Assembly (NCBI RefSeq): GCF_049243985.1
Contig: NC_135372.1
Location: 92,743,318 to 92,807,317, forward strand
Source: Paroedura picta
Lineage: Eukaryota > Chordata > Lepidosauria > Squamata > Gekkonidae
Length of the DNA: 64,000 bases
Reading direction: 5' to 3'
Shown: positions 34,096 to 47,800 of the stretch, piece by piece
How the letters are laid out: each line of letters starts with the position of its first letter
Numbering within the stretch: position 1 is the stretch's first letter
Notes under the pieces: generated by a model
What the model saw: the letters and a program-made list of their open reading frames with translations, nothing else
Databases searched by the model: none
Told to the model about the DNA's origin: nothing
Made by a program: the position numbers and the translations under genes

Positions 34096-37000
34096 TTAAT
34101 GGAGAAAATTAAAAAACAGAAATCTAGGCGATTGAAAAGAGAGGTGAGAGAACAAGAGACAGAGAAGGGAGGAGAGGGGGTGTTAGTGCCAGAAAGCTGA
34201 GGAAGAAGTTAGAGTAGGACAGTGCTTCCTTATTCCCACTCCATCCCAGATAATACATTGTCCTAGGATGCTACCCTACCCTACTCTATAAATGCTGTAG
34301 CATTTATCTGTAATTCATGAAAAGCCTTAGCTTTTGGGTAGCAGAGAGAGCAATGCGAAGCAGGTCGATTTAGAATCTTATGCAGGTCTCTTTAATAGGG
34401 CTTATTCCCAGGAAAGGGGTCTTGGGATACTACTGACAGCCTCTGTCCAGATGAAAAGAAATTGTAGATATATTTTTTTAATTCTGCTCTAGCATCTGAC
34501 CACAGCCCTGAGATGCCTTCTTGTACTATTCCTCGGGCAGCAGAGAGAGAACTGGTACCCCCCACAGACCTCACTCAGCCCCATAGAGACAAGGAAGGGA
34601 GAGCCAGGGACAGCCTGACTTTGATGGCTGCTACCATGCTTTTCAAGTTCAACACAAACCAGGCTGTGCGGCTACTGAAATAGCCATTTATCTTTCTGGC
34701 CACAAGCCTGTTCAGTCTCTAATCCAAATATGCAAGGACTGATGATGAGGGAGGCAGGCAGTCTAGGAAGCCCCAGTGGAAATATTATCCACCCCCCCCC
34801 CCCAACCCATGCTCAGAAGTGGTGCAAGGATTTAGTCCAGGCTAGGTCAGCTCTAAGACCTGTAAACAGTGACAGAGAGAAAAGCATTTGTTTTCAAGAG
34901 GCAGAGCTGGGGGAGGGGAGTCAAGTTCTAGAACAGAAAGATTTGAGATACTGGGCCTGCTGTGTGAACAAGGGAATTCCCCTGAGGCAGGTGGCTCAGA
35001 CATCTGGGCTCCTGGGCTGCTGAATACAGTCCACCAGACAGACGACTCGGTCATACTCACTCGGAGCCCGAGGAGTCCTCATCCACTGTGCCAGTCTTTA
35101 TGCTCATGGCAATGGGCGTAAGGCCATTGAGCTGCTCCTGGAGTGTCTGGCGAGGCCGCGGTGCCCCTCCCCCACGACTGCCATCACTGCCCGAAGAGCC
35201 ATGCGAAGAAACCATCCCTGAGTGGCAGCTGGACAGCTTGTTGTGGATACGCTGAATGCTGTTCTTCTCACTGATGGGCGGCAGGCATTTCTTCTTCAAG
35301 ATGCCTGAAGGAGGAATAGTCGGAGTTAGGGAGAACATTTCCTGGAGGGACTAAACCAAGTTTGCCTCATCATCTCCCCCCTGCAGCACTAATTTCTCCT
35401 CAGAAGATATGCAGCCTTTCGCTAATGCAAATGTAATCAGTGAGATGGGGACTGGCCATTTTGTTTAATATTCTCTGGTAACGCTGAGAACTGAAGCTTT
35501 GTCCCTATACTTTCCTCAGACAGAAAATGTGTGAAATGAAGAACTGTATCAAATTCAAGTTACATAGCAGTTTGTGAGGTAATTCAGTCAGCGGGTGAGT
35601 AATTGGCCATTCTAGCATTTCTGGATTTGCATAAACCAGGCTTGGTATGCTTTGCACCGGATGATAAGCAAGATACTGAGTCAAGAACTGCTACAGTGAT
35701 ATAATGATAAGTATTGTGCAAGGAGGAAGGAGCTATGCAGAGCACTGAAAACCCTACCTCCTGATAGCTCCTGGAGATTTTATTCGGCACTAGATTCATG
35801 CTTTGGGCATGCCCACAGGAATAATGGCTAGAACCATGCCTAACTAACAGCATTATCTCTGGGGAGGTTATGTTGGATGGGAAGACAGAAATATTTAAAA
35901 TAGAATTTCTTCTATCTTTCAACAGGCTTGGGCCAGTGGCAGTTCATGGGATAAGGTGCAGGGAAGCCTCCACCACTGTGACAGTGCTCCAGAGCAGACT
36001 GCGTGGGTGCACTTTCTGAGCGCTTGGTAACATCCAGGGCCAGCCAGTGATACCACGGAGCAGGGGTGGGTAAACTTTGACTCCCCAGATGCTGGCAGGG
36101 GCTCATGGTAATTCTAGTCCATGGACACCTGGAGAACCACAGTTTGGCCACCCCCTCCCATAGGGCTATTCCCTATTCCCTTGCCCCACCCCTCAAAAAA
36201 AACCTGCCGCTGGCTTAGACTGGAATACCTTTTCATGGCATTGCAGTGAGACCCTTAGGATGCTTAATTCTGCATCCAATACTAACTTCCCTTGTGCAGG
36301 ACACCAAGTAGAAGAGGCTGCTTTTCCTTTCTAAGACTGTGTACAGGGAGTGGGTGTTCCACAGTCAAATCTCTTTACCTTTCTGGGGCTGAGCAGCTGG
36401 GTGAGGCAGTGAGCTCAAGATGCTCTCCCTGGTCTGTGTCTCCCCATTCTCTCTGGGTGCTTCCTCTGCCGGCCCCAGCCAGTCATTCTTACCAATTGGC
36501 TCCACACGCAGCTTCTCTGACCCAGCATGCCCATCACTCTCACTAGCTGTGGTCACGAAGTCTCCTGGCCAGTAAGGTTTGCCAGGACCAGAAATGTTGT
36601 CTGCTGGGACGAAAGGAGAGCACAGGCGTGAACCCTTTGCCATGCTCTGTTTGCCAGTCTCCCTGCCTCTAGGGTACGTGAAGGGTATGTTCAGTCAAGT
36701 TACACTAAAACAGGTTACCTATTCAAGGGAAAGAAATATATGCCAAAGTGTAGGGGATGTGAGTCCAGAGAAAGTGACATGGCATGAAGTTTTAGAATGT
36801 TGCTACCCATCCTGAGTGATGTGGATGGGCAGGCTAAAAATAAATTTGTATTTTTATTTTGATCATAGAAACAGTGGAAAGGGTCTTTTCTCAGCTCCCT
36901 GGTTCTGCAGTCCCCACTGGACAGATGAGAAAGGTCAACTCCAATATCCTGTTGAAATATTATGGATGCTTTAGAATTGAACAGAATTATTTTGTCAACC

Positions 37001-38830
37001 AGCTGTGCAATGGGCAGGGATTTAATGGTCCAAGGCCTAAGCCACCTAGGCAGGTGGATGTAGTAGTCCTGGATATCAGTAAGCTGAGGGTTGAAGTTCT
37101 GAGCTAGTGTGGTCCATCCCGCCTTTCCAGAATGAGAAGGGCTCCATTTTTCTCACTTTGCCAAGTCCACTCCCAGATGTACCTTTTGGAGTGCTGTGTG
37201 CTGGCATTTTTTCATTGTTAGGGCACAGCAAGTTCTCCCAGCAGGGCTCTCTGGCAAATTCTTCATCCTCTTCGCTGTCTGAGGAGTGGGTGGAAGCGTA
37301 GGAGCCACTCTGGTCATCCTCCAGGGAGAGGTCACTGTCTGAGTCAGTGTCATGCTCTGCAACCAGAGGAAGAGGAATTGGGAGGGTGCAGGTTAAACCT
37401 ACTCCCCAGCGCAAGTTATTTTATGCCAGGACTTCAATTTGTGGCTTATTTTTACCGAGCTCATTTTCCCTCACCATTGTTCTGATCCTTGGCTTCCAGG
37501 AAGAGGGAGTTGGGATCCACAGGCCCAATATGTAACTGGCTGTTGTTCAAGCCAGACTCCTCTCTGTAAGGCAAAGGGAGAAGAACTGAATGCAATCCAC
37601 ATCTCAGAATCTCCAGGGCACCCAAGGGTAGGCCAGGCAAGAAAACTGGTATAAATGTCCTGATTTTCTCAATAGTGTCCAGAGTCAACTTGGAACCAAG
37701 AAACTGTCTTTTCCTTTGGTGGATTTCTATCACGTTTTTAATTTTTAAATATAAAATCCAGAAAGACACACTCCTCTCCACGTTATTGACAAGATTTCTA
37801 TCAGGCATAAGCCCTAACAAGGTTCCCAGGGAGACAGGCTGCATTCAGATTATATGATTAAACATAGTTAACTTAAACTGCAGTTAATTTAACTAATAAC
37901 TGTTAGTGCAGCAGACAACCAAAATTGACCAGAGGCTACTTGCAAATTTGCCAGGCTGCTGCCAGCGAAAGCCAGCTGCAACAGCAGCAGCAGCAACAGA
38001 CTGGGGTGCACTTCTGATTAAGACACCTAGTTTGTGGCCTTCCTACTAACTAGAGTTAATGGGGTGTCAGCATTCAAGTCACATTAAAATGGAGCATGAT
38101 GTGATGTCTGAATGCATCCTTATTCTGAATCCAGAGAAACCAGCATTTGTTCTGTTCTCATGAATGATTAATGTTAAGACACTTCCTCAAAGTAACATAT
38201 TTTTTACATCTGCAGCTTTGGCTGCTAATAAGCACATCACCTACTAAAATCCACCCCAATCTCCCCCAAACCCCATTCTCATATTGCCATTGTGCAAAGG
38301 AAACACAGATGCATGATCAAGACAGCAGCCAAAAAGAGGAACAAAGTGTCTGCCCTTGACAACATCTCTATGTATTTAATGAGAAGCAAGTTTCCACACA
38401 CAAAGCCCCCCGCTGAAGACTGAACACTAAGAGAGAACAACAGATGACCCTTTCTTTCTGGGGTTTATGTAGCTATCAGTGACCAATTACACAGAATCCG
38501 TGACACAGACTAGAAGGACACGAAGGAAACATCAGGCCCCAGCAGCAGAAGTAGAAGGATTTGAGCCCACCTGAGCTTCCTTTCCAAAACAGCTTGGCAG
38601 GTGAGTGTGTCTTATTTAGTATGCAGTTTATTGCTGGCTTATTTCACATGTGGAACAAGATCCTGTTTATGCACTGCTTTCCTGTGACATTAGCCTTACC
38701 TGAGTACAAACGGAATGTAGCTGTGCTGACTCTTGCCTGAGCGGACAGTGCTGTGCAAAGATCCCGTGGAGTCTCCAAAGGGCGTGTGGTACAACTGGCC
38801 ATCCACATACGTGTTGTTGCAGTTATATGC
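34096..38830 (-). CDS. CELSR2: CELSR2 exons: cytoplasmic tail and 8-residue terminal exon
   Basis: Exons are 38700-38830, 37475-37563, 37183-37356, 36379-36603, 35061-35304 and 34096-34123. The tail shows [13 protein letters not shown], the acidic stretch [52 protein letters not shown] and [18 protein letters not shown] before DEDSSGSE. The final coding exon is only 28 bases (34096-34123), preceded by a clear polypyrimidine tract and AG, and encodes FLFFNFLH then TAA. These are the same last eight residues as human CELSR2. The acceptor of 36603 is a tandem CAGCAG, allowing an optional single residue. Confidence 0.94.
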
Positions 38831-41800
38831 CTGTTGATGATGGGAGAGCCAATGCACAGAGGGATGAGCACCATTTCCCCTGATATATCTCCATTCTTCT
38901 TAGAAACTGAATTCCAGAATTGGGAAACCTTCCTGCACACAACTTTGCAACGTCCCTTTTCTAAGTCCTGTCTTCACAGATTCTCCACTATTCATATTCT
39001 TGGCTTAACCAGTGCTAGTGGACCCTCTGAGCTCTGTTCCTGCAAATCAGCTCTTCATTGTCAAGAGACCAATCCATCATTTCTGCTGTCCTCCGGGCTG
39101 AAAAGTGCTCTGTCCCATGATAGCTTGGAGGCAAAACACTAGGATATTCTGTACCACACAAACTTTCGTTACTTCCACCCGCTGCAAGTCTCTAGGCCTC
39201 AAAGCTGTGAAGATACCACAGGGGAGCACGCTTGGAAAAATCTCTAGTGGGCCAGTAGCTGAGCAGGATTTCCAACAATTCTGGAATCAGGCTTTTTTGC
39301 TTCTTCTTTATGACTAACAGAAACAAAATAGATTACACAAAGCATACAAATGGAGAGCCAGCTTGGTGTAGTGGTTAGGAGTCAGGGGTGTGGACTTCTA
39401 ATCTGGAAAGCTGGGTTTGATTCTGCTCTCCCCCACATGTAGCCCACTGGGTGACCTTGGGCTCGCCACAGCCCTGATAAAGCTATTCTGACCGAGCAGT
39501 AATATGAGGGCTGTCTCAGCCTCACCTCCCTCACAGGGTGTCTGTTGTGGGGAGAGGAAAGGGAAGGCGATTGTAAGCCGCTTTGAGACACCTTCGGGTA
39601 GAGAAAAGTGGCATATAAGAACCAACACTTCTTCTAATTTATACAAGTTGCAACACTGAGCTTTTCTTGGCCCAGAAATTGGGCTGCATTAGTGGGTTTT
39701 GTATTTTTGTTGTTTCATTTTTTAAGAATAAAGTATGCCTCACCAACACCAACCCTGACCAGATAAGACCAGCAGAAAACCCCAAAAGTCCATTTAGACC
39801 AGCATTCTCCTACAGAAGCCTGCCCGATGCCTCTGGGAAGCCTACAAACAGAACATGGAGGAAACAACTTTCTCTTGCAGTCCTTCCCCCTCAAAAAAAC
39901 CCCACTGGCCATTTGCCATTAAGACTGCTGCTTCCTCAAGCACTTACCGCTGTCAAAGTAGATTTGGTGGTAAGTGTGGGGTCAGTGCTGTGCTTCTTGC
40001 CACAGCTGGCCTTGAGGGCTTTCCGCACTTCTTTGCATAAGATGACACAAAGGAAGAAGATTAAGGGTCCCTGTGGAAGAACCAAAGGGGTGATAAGCCT
40101 CGAGTTGTTGCCTGCTGCCAGATTGCATCCAGGAAGCCACAAGGGTCACCTTCAGAATACCATATCATTGCAACCTTCACTTTTTATCTCCCTGCCTAAT
40201 GTGGGGGCTGCTGCCCTCGTCTTCCCACCTTCCTCACATCCATGACCATAAGAACAATTTATTTTAAAGTCATCCCAAATTATATTAGCCAAAAACTGAT
40301 CCAGATTGTTTCATCAGGCAGTTATATGAAAATCTATGTAGTCAACACAGATGTAGTCAATTTCCATGAGTTTTTGCTGCTTCATATGAGAAAGCATATC
40401 AAACCTTTCTCTGCTAAGCAATAGTTTATGGAGAGAAACCACAGAAGTAAAATATATATAAGTATGTATATATGTATGTATGTATGCATGTATATCATAG
40501 AATCATAGAGTTGAAAGGGGCCATACAGGCCATCTAGTCCAACCCCCTGCTCAATGCAGGATCAGCCCAAAGCATCCTAAGGCATATATATATATATATA
40601 TATGGCACTTGCAACTGGATTAATTGACTCATGGTAACATGAAAAGGAGACACATGACACTTAAAAATAATAGATTTATTGAAGCCTAAACTTTGTGGGA
40701 TATAGCCCAGTTTCAGACACACGAACTGATACCTCAGTCAGCAAGATATATTCACAGAGGAAAAACAAATATAGCAAATGCAATAGGATAGAAATGGTAT
40801 GATATAATCAATGGGATTTTTATGCTATTTCTAATGCAATATGAAATATAGCAGCTTCATAAATCTCTATAATATTAGGCTAATCCTATAATGGCAGATC
40901 CAGAGAGTCTAGCTGCTGCACTGATCCAATGGGTTCTCACTTCATGATGCTCTTATGGCAGCATCAGCTTTGAATCTATTTATGCTGACCAACCATGCTG
41001 ATGTGCAGAATCAGCCCAGATCAGTGATGCTCATAAAAGCCACAAAAAACCCTTCCAAATTTGGCCTAAAATCTCAGTCCACGAGTCGCTCTGAGATTGG
41101 GGTAAAACTATAAAGAAATGGAAATAATGAATACGTAATGTAGACTGAAGCATCTTACCTGGAGGCAATTGAAGCCAGCAAAGAGGTAGTGGAAGAGGAT
41201 AGCATCACTGTTGACGGACAGCAGGGCCAGAAACCAGGTGGCACTAATTAGCAGCAGAGAGACAAAGCCTGAGCGCAGACCAAAGCTATGGAGGAAAAGA
41301 AGCACAGTCAGCTAGAGCACAGCACTGCATCCTGACTACTACAAAGCCTAATCCAATACTGCCAAATGATTTGAAAGACACTTGACTATTAATTAACTGT
41401 TTTGACCAAGTGGCCACTTGACCCCAGGGAAATGCCCATTCCTATACAAAATGTCCCCCACTTTGATTGTCCTCCACACATTACTTGACTCTTTGTTATT
41501 TTTCTGGAGATCCTGCAGGGACCAGGAGAATGAAGGAAGCCTCAAAGGCTGTAACACTGGCAATGGAGAATTAGGAAACAGCAATGAAAAAGTGGGCACT
41601 AGTAGGTCACCAGTGATCAGGATGGAAAAGGCAAAGAAACTTCTATGGGTACAGGAATAGTAGGAGTGACCCAGTTGTGGAAGCAAGTGGCAAAATAGCA
41701 TTGGGGACACAGCTAAGTGTTACACTGAGAGCATGAGAGAAACAGTAAGAGAAGACTCACACTGTCCCCTTCTTCTCAAAACCCTGCTGCTGAGCAGCAC

Positions 41801-44800
41801 AAGTAGCTTTTGTGGCCAGGACATACAGGAAGACACTCATCTGTGAGAAAAGAGAGAGGTTATCATAATCTCCCCCCACCTCTTATGATGGTTATCATAA
41901 TCTCCCCCCACCTCTTCCAGCCAGTCCTTCCAAACGAGAAATATTTCCATACCAGAACAGCTCTACTCTTTTGGATACTGTTTCCTGTGAAGATCTGCTC
42001 TAGATAGGTGCGCTTGAAAAAAATTCAGTATTTTTTAAAATTTGAATTTCAGGGGGGGGACCAAACCATTATCAGGTTACCCCAATAATGTTTTAGGAAC
42101 TGGGTTCTGAATTTTTAAAAAAGAATTTCCCATTTTTGTCCATTGTGCCTCATAGAGGTACTTTTTCAGGGACGGGGGGTTCCCTGAGCAACTATTTTTC
42201 AAACCAATGACACCATAAAAGCAGGGAACCTAGTCTGGTCTGTCTGCTGAAGACCCCCGCTTTCAAGTTGCAAGCATACTGAATCCAGGAGTCCAATTCT
42301 ATGGGGTCCTGAACAAGGTGCCCCCATCCATCCTACTTGCCTTCATGGTTTCCCATTGAGAACAACATTCCATGCTTTTCTCTAGAGCAAAGAAGCCAGC
42401 GGCCACACATGCAAGAACAACCATTGGCCAAAAGCCTCCGAATCCAAACAGAATCAACAAGCCCAAAAGAACCAGCATAAACCAAAGAATCCAAGCAGAA
42501 TTGTGGGACTATGGCAAGTCCAACCAAACCAATGCTTTAGGATGCTTAGGGCTGATCCTGCGTAGAGCAGGGGATTGGACTAGATGGCCTGTATGGCCCC
42601 TTCCAACTCTATGATTCTATGATTCTAATGCCAAACCAAAGACTCCAACAGGGAAAATCCCCTTCCCGGCCCAAATGTTTTAAGAGTTAAGAAATCTTCT
42701 ATAAACAGAGAAAGTACAAAGTTGTTAAAAATTCTAAAAGAAGCCAAGAGAAGATCACCAACAAAAAAGCACACACCCTTTTAAAAAGCAGTACACCCCC
42801 CCCCCCAAGGAAAACAGGGAAAATGAAGTTTTAGAATCACAACAAAAACAAAGACTTCCTCTTGCCCCCAACTACTACCCCCCACCCAGGCCAAGACTTA
42901 AAATAAACACAGTTAAAACTTGAAATGAGAGCCAGTTTGGTGTAGTGGTTAGGAATGCGGACTTCTAATCTGGCATGCCGGGTTCGATTCTGCACTCCCC
43001 CACATGCAGCCAACTGGGTGACCTTGGGCTCGCCACAGCACTGATAAAACTGTTCTGACCAACCAGTGATATCAGGGCTCTCTCAGCCTCACACACTCCA
43101 CAGTGTGTCAGTTGTGGGGAGAGGAGAGGGAAGGCGATTGTAAGCCGCTTTGAGCCTCCTTCGGGTAGGGAAAAGCGGCATATAAGAACCAACTCTTCTT
43201 CTTCCTCCCTCTCCCTCTCTTCCATTGTTGGGATCCCCATTAAATGGAAGAAAAACAGGCCTGGGAGTGTTAAAATGCCAGCCACAGATATTGCTGGATA
43301 TTTCTGGAAATATTTGGGACCCAATTACCAGTATTCCAAAAAAATATCCCAAATATTGCTCCAGATAATCTGATCAAAAAATACCAATAAGGTTTTCTGG
43401 GATATATATTTGGACCACAAATATCTGAAGGCACATCCTTAACCAATGTTCTTCCCATGTGATGATCCTGGAGAAGCTCTGAAGGTTTCCTCTGAAAAAG
43501 GTGGAAAGGGTTTCAAGAAGGTGAATAAGTTCACATAATGCTTTTCTTCTCCAAGCATTTTCAAGAGATGTCTGATGGGGAGAGTGAATGATATAATTGG
43601 CCAGCTTTTGCATCTATAGGAAATCATTGGTAAAATAGAAATGTAACATGAAATTAAAGAGTTTGGGTTTCCATGCCCATCTGTTCTAGTGACTGTCAAG
43701 GAGCTTCCCTTTCTGGCGCTATTTACCAGTTTTACCAGATGAAAGCCAAAGAGTCAGTGTAAGCATATGACGGCACCTATAAGGTCAGCCTGCTTTTGTG
43801 CCTTGGTGCTCTCATATCTCCCTCCCACAGGTCATCCCAGCTCTCCAGCAATCCCTTATTTTTCTACCCACCGCAACAGCAAAAACAATGGGTCCAGCGA
43901 AGCTCCAGATCAGAGTATCATAGATGGAGAGCCAACAGAAGTCTGGGTTCCCGTAGCCTTCAGGGTCCAGGCCCACAGCAAGCCCTACACAAGGTTCCAT
44001 AAAGAGGTATCAGCAGGGAAAAGGGGAAGCAAGGGTCCTTAGTAACTCCACTCTGAAACTTCGGGCCCTATCTACACAATACATGAGGAATTCTGCATAA
44101 GGAACACAAACATATCAGGTGGTGCCTGAATCATACAGGGACTATGTGAAAGAGCTGGGTTTTTTTTAAGCCTTCCCTTCATGTCATTTGCACAATCAAA
44201 AATTGTCCTGGGGGAACACTATTTGCCCCTCCGCGAAAGTGTATTCACACCTAATACCAGAATATATGTGGCTTCATCATGAGGCAAATAGCCCTCCCTG
44301 GCAGCTGTTCTTAGTGAGGGAAACAACATGGGGTGAGGCTTAAAAGTCTTGCACCAGAGTCCCATTCTGAATGGGACCCTGACAGAGTGGTGAGTGAGTT
44401 TATAAAATTCTGCATTTCCATGCAAAGAACTCCCAGCGTATCATGGACTGATGGCCTCAGAAAACACCTCATTGCTGGAACAGCAGGATCCAAGACTAAA
44501 AGGCACACACGTAATTGGGCTCTCTGTTCTAGTCCAGGGTTATCTAGTTATGCCTATCTTGAGTTAACTCTCAGATGGCAGCTCAACAGCAGGTTCTTCC
44601 AATCACAGAACAAGACACAGAGTCTCTTGCTGCAATCTTCTAGTTGCTAAACTAGGCTTCACAAAGGAAAACCATGGTAGAGTTGTCCATGTGGACCTGT
44701 GCCACACTATATAGCCATCCTGCAGGGCCTACCTGTGATGAATGCTGGAACACCCCAACCGACCATGTAATAGAAGCGCATAGGACCGTAGTTGATGTCG

Positions 44801-47800
44801 CGCACCTCACTCAGCATACGATAGATATGCAGAGCTTCTAGTAGTGCCCAGGCAAAGGTGCACATGTACAGAAAATGCAACAAGATAGCAATGACAGTGC
44901 AGGCAAACTGGCACAGATAGAAAGAGAAGAAGGGGGTTAGGATTGCTGGCTGGCACAAGAATGGACCTATGTTTACAAAGGAAACTCCCCCACCCCATGC
45001 ACAAATACATTAGTCGAAGATGGCAATCTTACATCTGTTCACAGAGACCCACCCTTGTCCTCCATCTCTGTTTTGCAGCTGCAGAAGCTGAATTTGGTTG
45101 CTCCAGCAGTTCACCTGATCCTTCTGGGCAATCTCAGAGGCACCCAATCAGGGACACCCAATAATACAAGCATGCCAAAAACTATCCTTTTGGCTCTTGA
45201 TAGTCCCCAGCCATGGGCTCCATGCTTAGGGCAGAGACTGTGCTTAGGGCAGAGACTGTGCCAGGTGCAGCAATGCTCAGTTATGCATCCTGGGTCCACT
45301 TAGCTGAACAGCTTATCCCTCCCTATTATCCCCATAACACCCCCCCCCCCTTCCAGTAGCTCACCGGTAGATCAGCTTGATTGATGCCCAAGAGGAAGAT
45401 AAGCTCCGAGAGAAACAGCGCCACCACTAGATTCTTGCGGATGCTATGCTGGTTGGATCTTAAGGCCCGCAGGCCAGCCAGGAAGAAAAAAGTAAGTAAG
45501 AGGCTGCCCAGAGTCACAGCAATGGAGGCATACGTAATGGTCTTCAGGGGCAGGATCTCGCCGTTCTGGGAGGAAAGGAGAATTTACTTATGGACCCATT
45601 AGAGAAATACAGTTTAGTTAGGACATGCTCTTACAAGGACTGGTGAGGAGCCTAATCCTTACCCCCAGTTCCATCCCACTTACTCCCTTGCTCTGTGCCC
45701 ATGCCCCTAGTCTCCTCACCTCTCTGCGGGAAATGTCCATCAGCACAGCAAAACTGGTCATGTGGTTACACTGGCAGCTGACGTGGGTCTCATTCCTGAA
45801 GACAACATCGCACCCCTTGGCTGACCAGCCACCAACCCCACTGACTCTGGGGAAACAGCAGCGTGAGGGTGATAAGGTTGGCACTGAGTGCTTCTACATC
45901 GCTCCCCCTCAGACCTCCCCCCCCCAAAAGAAAAATGTCAACCCCAGACATTTTTGAGTGAGAAGTGGGCCTCACAGGATGGAGTGGTTCCAGAAGACAC
46001 AGATGGGCTTGGTCCGCTCCTCCGTTTCCAACAGGCGGAACTGCACAGTGATCGGCTTCTCCAGGGCTCGCTGCATCAGTGCATCATTGTCGTGGATGTT
46101 GATGCTCACCACTGGGGTGTTGATGATGGGACGCTTGGGGACCCTGTGGGGGACACATGGTGCAGATGGATACACAGTCAGGGAGATGTTGGTGGTTTCC
46201 CACAAGCTGTAAATTCTAGGCCTGATTAGTAGCCCACCCTTTTGTTCTAGGGGAGAGCCACACATCCACTAGGACAAAATATTAAGTATAAAAGTCCAAC
46301 TCTTTCCTTCCTGATCTTGACATTTGCTTGGTGTTCATGAAGCAGCAGAAATGCTGACAGGAAATGGGACCCAAGCCCCTCCAGGAATACAAGGAAGAGT
46401 CTGATGGAGATCCTTTGGAAAGAATATTTCAATGTTTTGAACTATCCTTTCTTTGGGAGACGAACAAGGGGCAATCTGTATTTCTTCTTCAGGTATCTGA
46501 GGAGCCCTTACACCCTTTTCTGGTGCCTACATACAAGAGCCTCTTGTGGCGCAGAGTGGTAAGGTAGCAGACATGCTGTCTGAAGCTCTGTCGATGAGGA
46601 TGGGAGTTCAATCCCAGCAGCCGGCTCAAGGTTGACTCAGCCTTCCATCCTTCCGAGGTAGGTAAAATGAGTACCCAGCTTGCTGGGGGGTAAACGGTCA
46701 TGACTGGGGAAGGCACTGGCAAATCACCCCGTATTGAGTCTGCCATGAAAACGCTGGAGGGCGTCACCCCAAGGTCAGACATGACTCGGTGCTTGCACAG
46801 GGGATACCTTTGCCTTTACCTTTACATACTGGAGGGGGGGGGTTGTTACCTCAAGCTCCGCTTGTCTGTGTCATACTGCTCTGGAAGCAATCCAGCAAGT
46901 GTGCGGTAGATGATTACGCTGGCAATGGCCTGGCCCTCACTCAGATCGGGGTGCCTCTTCTGTCTTGTCATCAGGGTGGTTTCTTCTTCCTCACCACCAG
47001 GGAGATGCTTGGCATTGGACATAGTAGGTTCTGAAAAGCAAGAATGAGACCCACTGAGACTAGAGCTGGATTCTGCCTCCTCTATGGAGAGTAAGAGAGT
47101 GCTTTGCTACTGTTCCCAGTGAAACATCTCCTTTGGCCCCTGTGTGATATAAGCAAAACACCAGCCAGGTCTGTGGCTGGGTGATTATAGGCATGGATAC
47201 TTGACATTCCCAAAATCCAGGTCTGCCCCCAAGTAATTCACCTCTTCTCTAATCAAGCTGATTACCATGTGCATTGTACCTCTGAAGACTGAGTTCTTTC
47301 TTTGTAACACCTCTCCCACCTTCTGACTGGGATTATAAGGACTCAGAGATTTCAGTTCCGACTCATGTTCGACAAAGGGAGTTTTGATTCTTGAAATCTC
47401 ATGTGCTGAATACCTTGGTGATCTCTAAGGTGCTACTAGGCTTGTATCCAGCTGCTCTCAAAATCCAGCTTCACATTTGCTCCTCTGGCCTCAGCTCCTA
47501 CATCTCTGCCAACACCTCTCAAACCCATCATGTGACCCACAACTCGGAGCCCACACAGCAGTTGGGCTTCTTCCCCAGAACAGAAGGCACTGAACATATG
47601 AAAAAGGGCATGGGAGATGGCGATGCATGAAGGCATGGCGGAAGGCAGCAAAGCTGTCAGAATAATTATGAAGTCACCTGATTAGTTTTAACTTCTGAAC
47701 AGCAGCCAGGGAATTATTCTAACTCGGTATGGCAATATGATTATTCTAACTCGGTATGGCTACCAGTGGCCCATATCGTGGGTCAAAGATCTGGGCCAGC

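Noticed and set aside
41838-41840. ATG at the start of the CELSR2 exon 41761-41840 as an internal promoter start
   Set aside because: The Met is conserved in TM5 of human CELSR2, directly after an AG acceptor, so it is internal coding sequence.
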